Shown here one piece after another: positions 52,404 through 62,545 of a DNA stretch of 64,000 nucleotides. This DNA is from Campylorhamphus procurvoides (lineage: Eukaryota > Chordata > Aves > Passeriformes > Dendrocolaptidae). Made by a program: the position numbers and the translations under genes. Position 1 is the first letter of the stretch, and each line of letters opens with the position of its first letter. Location of the stretch: positions 1,116,686 to 1,180,685 of the forward strand of contig WBMV01000122.1 in NCBI GenBank assembly GCA_013396655.1, read 5' to 3'. The notes beneath the pieces are model-generated. The model had not been told where the DNA came from. It searched no databases and saw nothing but the letters and a program-made list of their open reading frames with translations.

Positions 52404-55400
52404 CTACCCAGACACAAGGGCAAGAAAGTTTTCCTGTTGGAATCTTAGCAGTGAGGAAAGAAAAAAACAAACAAACCCAACTCCTTGGCATCGTAACATT
52501 GCATTCTGGTCCTGTTCCAAACTGGTAGTGATTTATCTAAGAAGCTCTTGAATCCTGTTGTTGATGGTTTTAGTTCAACATAGCCAAGAGGGATCTTTTT
52601 TTAGAAACTAAGCTACTTTACAGTCCTGTAGTACGACCTGGCTGCTGCATGACCTGTATTTTACTGTTACAGATAAGCAACTGAGATCCACAGCCAAAAC
52701 AAACCCCCTGTGTTTTCTCAAAAATGCCATTTGCTGTAAGGAGAATGAGCTCACCTAGTCACACATGCTCTCCCAAAATTCAACACAAGCTAGAACTGTA
52801 AGTGCAGTCTGAAATGGGATTTCATCATGAAGCAATTCTCAGGTTGGACAGACTGACAGTACTGAGTTTTAAGTTCAGTGTTCATTAGTTTGGAGTATTA
52901 ATGATAATAATGACAAGCAAAGGTAGCTTAGAACTTGATTTATCTCCTGAACCATATATGGCTGCAATCACAGCAGTGTGTTGAGACAACTATCAAACAT
53001 TTCTAGTACTCTCAAGCTATCATCAAATATATCTAATGTAGTAGTAATGCAGAAATACTAAAAACAGTACCTTAACGTGCTTTAATTTTAGTTACTACTT
53101 ATTATTGTCATATTTATCAGAGAACACCATTTATTTTATTTCAGTAGCAACAACCTCTACAGTTTAATTCCTTGATATGTAAATTCCAGAGTACCTAAAT
53201 CTTTGAGACTCAGCACAAGGAATTTACATTTCCAGAAGCAAACACTTTTACCAGGGCAAGATTTTTAATCTAAGAACTAAGAGAGTTCCAGCAGTTACAA
53301 AAATTAACTAGAACAAAAAGGTTTAAAATATTCCACTGTTGCTGCTGCAGGAACCAGAATAGTTAGTTAAGGTTCTGAGAAAGAAACAGGTGATTATCTG
53401 AACTTTTTGCAAGTGTACAAACAGTGAAGCATTTTCAAAGGGCAACCCGAATTTTTCAGAAGGTAATTCCTTTGCAAACTCACCCCCCAGAAGCACTAAA
53501 GGCTTTCCTTGGTGTCCCCTCTCTGTGGCAGAGCTGCAGCACAGGTGCAAGGCAGCAAAATCAACCCTCAGGACCTCGGGCTGTTTGCTGCCAGCAGCTT
53601 TTTCCCACAACACAATCCCACTGCACAGTCAAGGAAGCACCACACACTCAGCCTCCTGAAGTGTTGCAGCAGAGACAGTTCCAGCAGGGGGAATGTGTTT
53701 CTGCAGAGCTTTCTCACTCAGTTACATCACTCTGCACAGTGTCCCAGAAGGGCAGCTTTGTGTTCACAGATGCTGCACTTCAACATACGCTGCTTTCAGC
53801 AGTGCTGACTCGGAGCATTTCACACCATGACTTCATTTACACTCCACTCATCGCACGGAATTCAAATTCATGTTAGTTCAGGGCAATGGAAATGCTGCCA
53901 GCCCACAGACTGTATGCTAAAGACACCGGGATTGTTCACACATCCTTACTACCAGAATCTTCAGCTTGTCTTGCTCAGTAGTTTAAGTGAAAACTCACCA
54001 ACCTGGACCTGTATTTATAAATATCAAAATCGAAAAACCTCCTTAAAACTAAAGACTTCAACACACTGTAAAAAACACAGCATCAGTTTATGGAGTGGGC
54101 ACAAGAAATGTCTGCCTCTCGTATCTTGACATGAGGAAAGAATGTACAAGAGGCAAATAAATGAATTTCTGTGTCCATTAAACCAATGTGAAAAAAAGTA
54201 ATTTTTTACAAATTAAATTTCATAACACCACAAATCTGGAAACTCATCAAAAAGAGAAAATCTGTATCTTCACAAGCACCTACTGAAAAACACCTTAGCT
54301 CTTCATAAATATAAAAATTAATAAATCACTAAGTTATAAAGAAAGATGACAGAGAAATACATAGAAATATCAGTCATTAAATGAAATCAAGATGGCTGAG
54401 AGAGAAGAAAGATCAAAATGATATAACCCAAAAGGTACCGATTCTCCAGTCCCACAAGAGGGTCATTCCTTAGTCTGTACTGGGGATTCTCTCCTAGTTA
54501 TTTGTCCATTGGCTGATTGGGCCCAATGACCTATTAGGATATAACCAATTTAAAATACCAAAAATATATCAAAACACAACAGCAAAAATAATCAATCTCA
54601 TTCTGAAAAGCCTTCTCACACATTTGCTCCTGTCCCTGGGATACCATTTAACATGGCCAGGTCTGTATCAAGTGCTCGTGGGGTCTGTGTATCTGCACAC
54701 AGAGAAGCAAACACAAAACAGCATCCAACGGCTCATTTGCATTTGTTAATCATGTGTGGTGTCACTTGTGAGTGCACTCTGTGAACCCTCCAGTCAATGT
54801 TCAACTGCAAACTCGCCCCTTCTGAGCGTGGAACAAGCCTGACATTGTTCAGCTGTCACTTGAGCTACTTCAACTCTGAGACGAAACTCTTTAGGGAAAA
54901 AAAACCCCAAACCAACAAACCATAAGCAAACCACAAACTAAAAAAATGCCAACAACCAAGACAACAGACCAAACCAACCCCATTTTCATTCTGGTTTAGG
55001 GTTCACAAGGAAGACTGTGAGTACACTGGGATAGGACAGGACTTTTGGGTTAAGTAAACAGAATTTAGAGATGCCAGTGGAGGTTTGCTAAGCCCTGGTC
55101 CTTTAGATCAAATCTCCAACCCTAGAGGCATGATGAGTAGCAAACAAGTGAAAGGATATAAAAATCAGCTGATATCTAAATGAGGGCATTCAAAGATCTT
55201 GTCCTTTCTCCTGCCTACTTCTTTGCTCTTTAGGTATTTACAGGAAAACAGCATCTGTTACTTGAAAGCCACCTGCATTAGCTGTTTATTTCCCTTAAAT
55301 CGTGACCCCTGTGATATCCCAACAGGTTGTTCTGAAAACGACTGACATTGACTACACCCCAGAGTGGCAGCAGACCAACAGTTAAGAAACAAGGAACTCA

Positions 55401-56850
55401 TCTGCAAGTCGCCTTCCTCAATAAAATGGTTTAGTGGAGCATGAGGAAGAGACACAGGATGGTGAAACTGGTCCTTCCAGAGGCAGGTGGGACACCAGGA
55501 CAGCTGGGGTAAGTGCAGGGGAAGGGCATTTCGATATTTTAAATGTTTTAATGTGTAAATACTGGGTACACATCTCACTAAATGGCACCAAGAGCGACAT
55601 TTTACTGCAATATTTCAAAAACTAAATCTGTAAATCTATTGGGAGGCAACTGCACACCAGGAAAACGGGAGCTGAAAGGCTCCTGTCACAGCCACACTCC
55701 TGAACCCAGTAAAGGAACGTGACTGTTGGCCAAAGTACACTGACCCAAGCATAAAAACACAGGAAAAACACTTCAAGCCAGACTGGCAGAGTTTCCACCA
55801 TAAGTTAAAGCATACAAAAATAAATCTTACTTTATCTAGGATTACTGAAATTGAAATAATCCAAATCTAGTTTGTTTACGAAACAAGATCAGATTTAATT
55901 CCTGAACCTTTTGCAGTTTAAATCAAAAAGAAAACTTGTTGGATTATTTTTCTAATCACTACAGTGGCAGTTTCTGACACACGTAACCAATTTTGTAGAA
56001 GGAAAATTAACATCAGAAATTCTATCTAAATCTAAAACTACTACTCAGAGTTTATATAAACACACCCACTCATAAGTCTAACAAAAACCTGATACTTAAC
56101 CTATTACAGTGCCTGGGCTTCAAGTACAATGAGCAGGTAACCTTAGCTGGTAATTGCTGACAGAGCCTGGAAGAAAGTGCCCTGACTTCTTGACAGTCAT
56201 TTTTAGATATTCTCAGCAAACACATGACTGTCCTTCTGTTAATCATTACATACACATTTATCTCTCGCTACCTTTTTACTCTTTTCTGTCCCCTAAACAC
56301 GTTACATTTTAACCCCTTGGAAACCTTTCCCGAGCTCATGTTTTCAGTTTCTATAACCTGCTTTTCGGTGGTCCCAAAACTCATGGGGTCACTTGCTCTT
56401 GCAAAACCATTTGCCCCTGCTCTCAGGGCCAGGGGGTGCTTTGGGGACCCCGAGGGTTCCAGATGCCTCACAAATGCAAACACTAAAAACGCCCCAGCGA
56501 TTGAAGTAATTACTGTTATACCCACCCCGCAAAGGTTTAATACAGACTTCCAAGAAAAATCTTTCGACAAAGATTTTATCTTTTTACCTCACCAAGTCCA
56601 AAGGGAAAAAAAAAACAAAACAAAAAGCCCGAAAAAACTAACGAGAACTGCTCTTTGGCGGTGCTGCTGCCGAGAGAGGCGTGCCTGGCTGACCGGGTTA
56701 GCACAAGACGTGAAAATAACCCCAAATGCGACAGCACGGACGTGCTTTAACAAGTCAGAGGCGATCCTGAATATGTAATTCCTAAAATATCAGCAAGGGT
56801 ATGAACCAGAAGCCGACGCCTCGCGACATGCCCGGAGCCAGACCCACCTA
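52404..56850 (-). other. RNF185: RNF185 first intron
   Basis: About 4.4 kb, mostly AT-rich, between the 5' UTR exon(s) and the ATG exon. No transposon was recognised. Open frames on both strands at 56.22-56.78 kb are discussed as a finding. Confidence 0.6.
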
Positions 56851-57235
56851 CCTAGCCGGGGCCGGACCCTTCTGTCGCGACAGGGGAGCCGCTCCCGCCG
56901 CAGCGCCAACACGGGGCTCCTGCGGGCCCTAAACCGGGGGCTTTGGGGGAAGAAATGTGAGACCTTCGAGGAAAGAAACCCGGGGGCTTTGGAGGGAAGA
57001 AACCCGGGGGCTTTGGGGGGAAGAAAAGCGAGGGCTTTGGGGCAGCGGCGGGCACTGGCCGGGCCTGCCGGGACACGGGGCAGCACCGGGGGTATCGCCG
57101 CGGCCCCGGCTCCCCCGGCCCGGCCCTACTGCCCTCCCCGGCCCCGCTCACCTGCCCGGCCCGGCCCTGCTCACTGTCCCTTCCCCCGGCCCCGCTCACC
57201 TGCCTGGCCCGTCCCTGCTCACCGCTCACGGCNGG
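56851..57235 (-). promoter_or_regulatory. RNF185: RNF185 CpG-island promoter and non-coding first exon region
   Basis: Dense CpG block ending in a single N at 57,233. On the minus strand, donor-like sites occur at GGCTAG|GTAGGTGG (near 56,848) and, in two repeat copies, GGCAG|GTGAGCGGGG (plus-strand CCCGCTCACCTGCC at 57,143 and 57,191). One of these most likely ends the non-coding first exon that splices to 52,403. The choice is unresolved. Confidence 0.65.
56936..57045. repeat. 24-bp G-rich tandem repeat
   Basis: GGGGGCTTTGG recurs near 56,936, 56,982, 57,006 and, as AGGGCTTTGG, 57,030. The spacing is about 46, 24 and 24 bp, with AAGAAACC between copies. It lies inside the RNF185 CpG island. 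Confidence 0.8.
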
Positions 57236-57245
57236 CAGCTGGGCT

Positions 57246-57376
57246 GAGGGAGGGGAGGGAGGGAGGGGAAGGAAAATGAGGAAAGGAAGGAGAAGGAAGG
57301 AAAAGGAAAAAGGGAAGGGAAAAAGGAAGAAAGGAAGGAAGAAAGCAAAAGAAAGAGGGAAGGGGAAGGGAAGGGA
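57246..57376. repeat. 131-bp polypurine tract between two promoters
   Basis: The plus strand is almost pure A/G (GGAAGG and GAAAGG words), with isolated pyrimidines only at about 57,277 and 57,345. It sits directly upstream of RNF185 on the side facing CUSTOS. Confidence 0.9.
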
Positions 57377-58709
57377 CCTTTGAGAGAAACAAACTGCTCA
57401 GATATGAACAAAACAGTGTAAGCAGAGCAATAGGATCAGAGCAGAGGAGTATCTCCACGGTGGGAACACAAAGCTTGATAAAGGTATTTAGAGCTGGATA
57501 AAGGTGTTTGTAGGGCTGTGAGAACCCCCAGGGCCAGAGGGGCAAAAGGGAGGGAGAGGAGGTTGGTGTGGTGTCTGAAGGAATGGGTCAGAACTGAAAG
57601 ATGCCTGAGAAGGCACCCCTGATGGGTTTGTCCCAGCTCTGAGGGCATCTCACCAGTCCTGAGGACTCCACAGTACAGAACAGCCTGAAATTGCTGGTTT
57701 TACACACTGGAGAATGTGTTAATCTTAAATCCACTGAAGGTGAGCCTTATGAGGGAATACTTAAGGACTGAAGGGGGTTAGTGCCAAGGAACACTACTGG
57801 AAGGAGCCCAGGGATATTGTCTGAGGCCTGTCTGACCCGTGGGCTGACACTGCACATCTCTAGTGGGAAGGTTGGAACACGCAAGGCAGGAGTGTCCAGC
57901 AATGTAAACCACAGCCCTACTGGGCCTTCCTGCTGCTGTTGGCAAAACCTCAGCAAAACCCATGGCAAAGTGGGTGCCCAGACACGTTGATGTGTCCCAC
58001 TGGGATATTTCTGGCTGAGATGGAGCTGTGGTGTGTGAACACGGCCATGGTGATGGCACGGGGAGCACACAGGGCATCCCACCCTGAGGAGCAGTGTATT
58101 TGCTGTTGGTGAAGATCTCCCCTAACAAAGCACTCTCTCATTTTCAACCAGGCAGTAAAGCTTCTGCATTCGAGCAGAAATTTGGCATCTCAGTGTAGCA
58201 GCTGCTTAGGAAGAATTTAGCAAGGCCCCAAAAGTGTGAACTGAGTCTGACTGATTAACAAAAGGATGAGCTTAGGAAATTCAGGCCAGCTCAGACCAGT
58301 CATGGTGTATGTCAAGAGAACTTCAGTATGAAAATTAAAAAGAGGTTGATTTTGGTATTATAAGGGGAATAAGTAATGGTCTGGTAACAGTGCTAAAGTG
58401 CTGAGACTCTTATTACAGTCACCGACTCTTTGCACATCCTTTAGTGCCAGGTATTCTCTCTGTCTCCACAAATGCCAAAGCAGTGCTGGTGTTCTGGTGT
58501 GTTTGCTGTTCAGCGCTCCTCTTTCGTGTGAGCTGTTGGAGCGGAGGGACAGCGGGACCTTTTCCCGGAGGGCACCTGTAAAGGGAGGCTGCTCAGCCAC
58601 GGCTGGGCATGGAAACCATTCCTGTTCACTCCCCGCGACACAGACCCGATCCGACCAGCGGGGTCCCCTCGGAGGGTTCTCGGGTTTGGGGGCCGGGACC
58701 CCTGACCGG
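57377..58709. other. RNF185-CUSTOS head-to-head intergenic region
   Basis: About 1.3 kb of unremarkable sequence, becoming CpG-rich from about 58,550 toward CUSTOS. No exon was recognised. Confidence 0.6.
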
Positions 58710-58829
58710 ACTACAGCTCCCAGCATGCCCCGCGACAGGACTGCAGCTCCCGGCATCCCCCGCGGCAGGACTACGGCTCCCAGAATGCCCTGCCCCAGGA
58801 CCACAGCTCCCGGCGTGCCCCGCGGCCGC
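58710..58829 (+). promoter_or_regulatory. CUSTOS: Four tandem 30-bp ZNF143/THAP11-type sites at the CUSTOS promoter
   Basis: Four units of exactly 30 bp start at 58,710, 58,740, 58,770 and 58,800, ending three bases before the ATG. Each follows the form ACTACAGCTCCCAGCATGCC, then a CCGCG-rich filler and an AGG end. The first unit (CTCCCAGCATGCCCCGCG) matches the published ZNF143 (Staf) binding consensus, preceded by the ACTACA extension associated with THAP11 co-occupancy. The third (CTCCCAGAATGCC) is close; the second and fourth carry substitutions. Binding is inferred from sequence. Confidence 0.85.
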
Positions 58830-58832
58830 AGC

Positions 58833-58959
58833 ATGGCGGCGCCCAGGGGCGGCTCGGGCCCGCACTCCGACACCGACTCGGACTCGGACGGCGAGGCCGC
58901 GGCGCGGTTCCGGGAGGCCGCCTGGGACTGTGCCACACGGGCGGAGCCGCTGTGTGGCG
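58833..58959 (+). CDS. CUSTOS: CUSTOS exon 1
   Basis: 127 nt coding MAAPRGGSGPHSDTDSDSDG then EAAARFREAAWDCATRAEPLCG. Donor GGCG|GTGAGG. The Asp/Ser run followed by REAA recurs in the last exon (SDSDQEW...QEAA), an internal repeat of the family. Confidence 0.93.
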
Positions 58960-61817
58960 GTGAGGGCTGGGGGGCTGCAGAGTGCTGCTGCCCTGCCGCG
59001 GCCTGCTCCGCTCTGCCCTTCCTTTCCTTCTCTTCGCTTCCCGGCCCCGCCGCAGCACCGCCTGCCCCGGGGCTGTCCCGTGTGGGAGCCGGGCGAGACC
59101 GTGCCCAGGCCATGCCCGGCCAGAGCCCCCTCCCGGCGGGGCTGGCCGGGCGGAGTTCCGCTTTCCCCTCATCGCTGTCTCCCCAGCGAGGGTTGTCTCT
59201 GGGGTGTGATGCTGTAACATCGCCCGTGCCTGGAGGGGGTTAAAGAGCTCCTGGAGCAGGTCCTTTAAATGTGCCTTTGCTTCTTTTCAGGTGGCTTTAG
59301 GAAGGATCGGTCACAGCCTAAGGATCAGCCAAGCCTGAGGTATTTTTGCTGCTGGTTTCAGACTTTATGTTTCACTGAAGAAAAAATTAACATATGTTGT
59401 ATTTGGGCTACTTACAGTTAATGCCTCGGGATGATTCTTACTGGGAGGGCCCGTTGTGTAAGTGTCGCATGAAGGAATTAGTGCAATTACATACAGAAAA
59501 AGCTTCCTTTTCTTCAAAAACCATGACAGGTGCAAAGGCAAGCACTGCTCAGCTGGAAAGCACCACCTTTCCATGATGTGCTCACGAGGTGATGCTGCCC
59601 TGTCCCAGTCTGCAGCATTTCTGCAGGCTCGGTCTGGTGACATCAGAAAACCCTCACTCCTGGGACAGGGTTTGTGGCATGAATTATGGCAACATACACT
59701 CGAACTGTGTGCAAGGGAAGTGATGCTCTGGCTTCATTTATTTGCTTTCTGGAAGCTATTTCAGTGAGAAAAATAATGCAATATTAACTGTGGTGAAGGG
59801 GGCTAAATAATGTTTAGCTCTCTCTTGGGAACTGATCTGTTCCTATGGAGCTGTTTTCAATCTTAGTCTTCCCCATCAAGTATTGATTGATTACTGGAGG
59901 GTGGGAGCTCTCACAGTCCCTTTTCTGCTGCTTGGGTGAGATGTTTCTGGCCTGAAAAGAGATAATCACTGTTGTTGTTTCCAACGGGCGTGAGGCGAGC
60001 GGCGAGGAGGGCAGTGAGCTCCAGACAACCCCCGAGTTCAGAGCACACGTGGCCAGGAAACTGGGAGCTATGCTGGACAGGTATGGCAGGCAAGGCTGTA
60101 AAGGTTTGTTCTCTCCTAAACCCAGGAAATTCAGCACCTTCTTGTCTCCTTCATTGCTGTGTTTAGTGCAAGCTCCCAATGTTCACTGACCTCACCTTGC
60201 TGATGTGCTGTGCCCCTCTGGTAAAGACTCCCTGTGCCTGTGGTCATTTGCCTCTGTGGTGGGAAAAAAGGCAGAATTTGGGTGCCTTAGCACTTTGGTC
60301 ATTTGAAGGCTGGCATCAGAGTCTTCTATTTGTCCCACAGCCTAAAGCAGTGCCTGATTCAGGGTTGTGCTGGCACTGTGCCTCTGACTGGGCTGTTTAT
60401 TTGTGTGAATATGGCCATGGAGAACTGGAATTCCTGGTGCATAGAGCTGGCTTTAGAAAGGCTGCTTTTAAATTACCCCTGTGGCCTGTGTTGCTGAGGG
60501 GAGAGGGCCTGGTCTGCCCTGCAGCAGGGACCTGAGGCAGCCTCACTAACAAAAAGTGAGCTGTGTAACATCTCCCGCTAGTCTTGTTTCCCAGAAATAC
60601 CCATCTTTAGCCAAGTTTGCACCAACCTGACTGGGGTTTTCTGTTTAGTTTCATCACTGTCCTGAAGGACTCGTCAGGACCTTCACAGCGCTCTGTGCCA
60701 CAGTCTGACTCTGCAGATGATGGTGAGTTCCCATCTCAGCCATCGTGGCTGTTTTGTGGCTGTGTTAGTTAAGTGATGACAGGTGGGATGGATCCTGTCC
60801 ATCACCAACTAATTAGCTGTACACCCAACTAATAAACATTTGCCATAAGGGATTTTTCTTAGTGGCTGTGACCTTTGTGCCCTAAGTCCTCCCACACAAT
60901 CCCAAATAATTGTTATCAAGCACTGTAGCAGTACAGTGACAGCAGAGAGGCTTCCAGGGAGATGGCAGCTGATTGCTTTCACCCCTGTTCTGTATCATGC
61001 CTAAAATTCCCCTTCCCACACTTTAGGTTTTCGCCTCTTCTCTTCCTCTGTCCCTGGAGACTGTGGGGAACCAGAGCCTTGCCCTGCAGCCAGGAGGAGG
61101 CGGCCAGTGAGCTCCAGGTGAGGTGTTGGCAGCTGCTCTGCTCCTCAAGCACTGTTCCATCCCACATTCCAGAGGCACCTGGGACTCCCATAAGGGAATA
61201 GGAATCTGAAAAGCTGGAAAAGTGTGTATTTATGACTCTTATATTTGACTAGACCAGAATTTTGTTTCTTTTTTTTTAGTGCTGGGGAATGAGAAGTGTT
61301 TGTGGGAGATTTGTTTTCCCTTCCCTGTGTGTGTAAAGAACACCTTGGCCTTCCATCTGGTTAAACACAAAGTGTAGGTGTGGGAATCCCAGAGCCACTG
61401 GGTGTTTATCACGTGTTCTCATCTCAGATTGCTCTGCTGGCCGAGTTTTGGGTGAGTTCAAAAGTGTAACCCAACCTCCTTCCCTCTTGTTCCCTTCTCA
61501 GTGACTCGGACAGTGACCAGGAGTGGCAAAGGTACCAGGAGGCTGCTGTGTCAGCTGCAGATATTCTGAAGCAAAGTGCTCTTCCTGCACTGCCCCAGCC
61601 TTCCAGCCAGGATCAGAGTCAGGGCTGTGTAGAGCACAACCAGAAAAAAAAGAAGAAAAAGAAGAAAATTCGGGGAGAGAACAATATTCAAGAGAAAAGA
61701 ATAGACCCAGCAGTGTGTGCAAATGGACAGCAGGAGAGGCAGGACAGCAATCATGGAGAGAACTCAGTGCTGCCAGGAGCTGTGAAGAAGAAAAAGAAAA
61801 AGAAAAAAATAGAATGA
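58833..61817 (+). CDS. CUSTOS: CUSTOS (C12orf43 homologue), complete
   Basis: Nuclear protein; its Xenopus orthologue modulates beta-catenin/Wnt signalling in head formation. Six exons (58,833-58,959; 59,291-59,339; 60,000-60,080; 60,649-60,722; 61,027-61,117; 61,502-61,817) join in phase to 245 aa; human is 262. Features: acidic Ser/Asp N-terminus (HSDTDSDSDGEAAARFREAA), conserved core ELQTTPEFRAHVARKLGAML then DSFITVLKD, GFRLFSSSVPGD, an RRRRP stretch, the second acidic repeat SDSDQEWQRYQEAAVSAADI, and two Lys-rich tracts at the C-terminus resembling nucleolar localisation signals. The start is the MAAPRGG ATG; the frame stays open upstream through the promoter repeat. Head-to-head with RNF185. 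The exon 3 acceptor is the weakest junction. Confidence 0.95.
59291..59339 (+). CDS. CUSTOS: CUSTOS exon 2
   Basis: 49 nt after CTTTTCAG, coding GFRKDRSQPKDQPSL. The donor GAG|GTATTT is weak. The QPSL end matches the human protein. Confidence 0.88.
60000..60080 (+). CDS. CUSTOS: CUSTOS exon 3
   Basis: Codes GEEGSELQTTPEFRAHVARK then LGAMLD, the best conserved part of the family. The donor ACAG|GTATGG is good. The only AG giving the right phase is GGCGAG|C at 59,998-59,999, which follows a purine- and G-rich segment, so the 5' boundary is uncertain. The frame is also open through NGREAS just upstream. Confidence 0.8.
60649..60722 (+). CDS. CUSTOS: CUSTOS exon 4
   Basis: 74 nt after CTGTTTAG, coding FITVLKDSSGPSQRSVPQSD then SADD. 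Donor GATG|GTGAGT. Confidence 0.93.
61027..61117 (+). CDS. CUSTOS: CUSTOS exon 5
   Basis: 91 nt after CACTTTAG, coding FRLFSSSVPGDCGEPEPCPA then ARRRRPVSS. Donor CCAG|GTGAGG. Confidence 0.94.
61502..61817 (+). CDS. CUSTOS: CUSTOS exon 6
   Basis: 316 nt after TTCTCAG, coding DSDSDQEWQRYQEAAVSAAD, ILKQSALPALPQPSSQ, two all-basic Lys tracts and a TGA stop at 61,815-61,817. Confidence 0.95.
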
Positions 61818-62545
61818 TGATTTTGCTCTGCAAACAGCAGGTGGTTGTGATGGATGAAGGAAACTGAAAGAAAACCTAACAACAAGAGTTTCTGCAGATG
61901 AGGAAAGATTAATTGGCAAAGCTTCTGTTCTAAAAGCTCAGTGGCCTGAGAGAGTAATTAAGTGACTTCCTGTGCTGTTGGCATCCCTGAGGAGGGGAAC
62001 ATTGTTCTCCTCACACAGCAGTTGTCTGTGCTGCTGCTTATGCAGGCCAGGCCCAAAAGGATGAAATGCTGTGCCAGACTGGTGTGCCTGAGGGGTGTGG
62101 TGACAGCTGCATCCCTCCTGCTCTGGCCCTTCACATCAGGAAACCAAGGCTGGTGTCCTGGAGAAGGTACATGATGAATTGAATTTGGTTTACATGGCAA
62201 CAGGTGATCAACACTTTTCTCTTTGCCTCTGGTAGGCGCCTGCTAAGAATAGCTCCAGCCTGTGGGAGACTCATTTATCCCAACCATCCTGTCAGATCTC
62301 AGGGCCCCCTTCGTTTTGTCCTGTGATCATCGTAACAATCTGTTGCTGGAACCTGCAGTGTTACTAATCCCTCTGCAATCTGCACCTCTCCAGGGCCCCA
62401 GCACATAAGCACAGGGCAGGGAGCTGATTTCAGGCTGGGTACAAATGGGTCCTGCTGTTCAGTTGTGTCCACTGGAATTCTTTTTTCATGTGTAGTTTTT
62501 TATGGCATCTGTTTGTTATTAAATTCTATTACACTATTGGACCTA
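61818..62545 (+). other. CUSTOS: CUSTOS 3' UTR with candidate poly(A) signals
   Basis: Non-coding. ATTAAA at 62,518-62,523 is the first reasonable poly(A) hexamer; AATAAA at 62,822-62,827 is an alternative that would lengthen the UTR by about 0.3 kb. The end is inferred. Confidence 0.5.

Noticed and set aside
58358..59113. 251-codon minus-strand frame opposite CUSTOS exon 1
   Set aside because: Antisense shadow of the CpG-rich first exon and its promoter repeat; no homology recognised.
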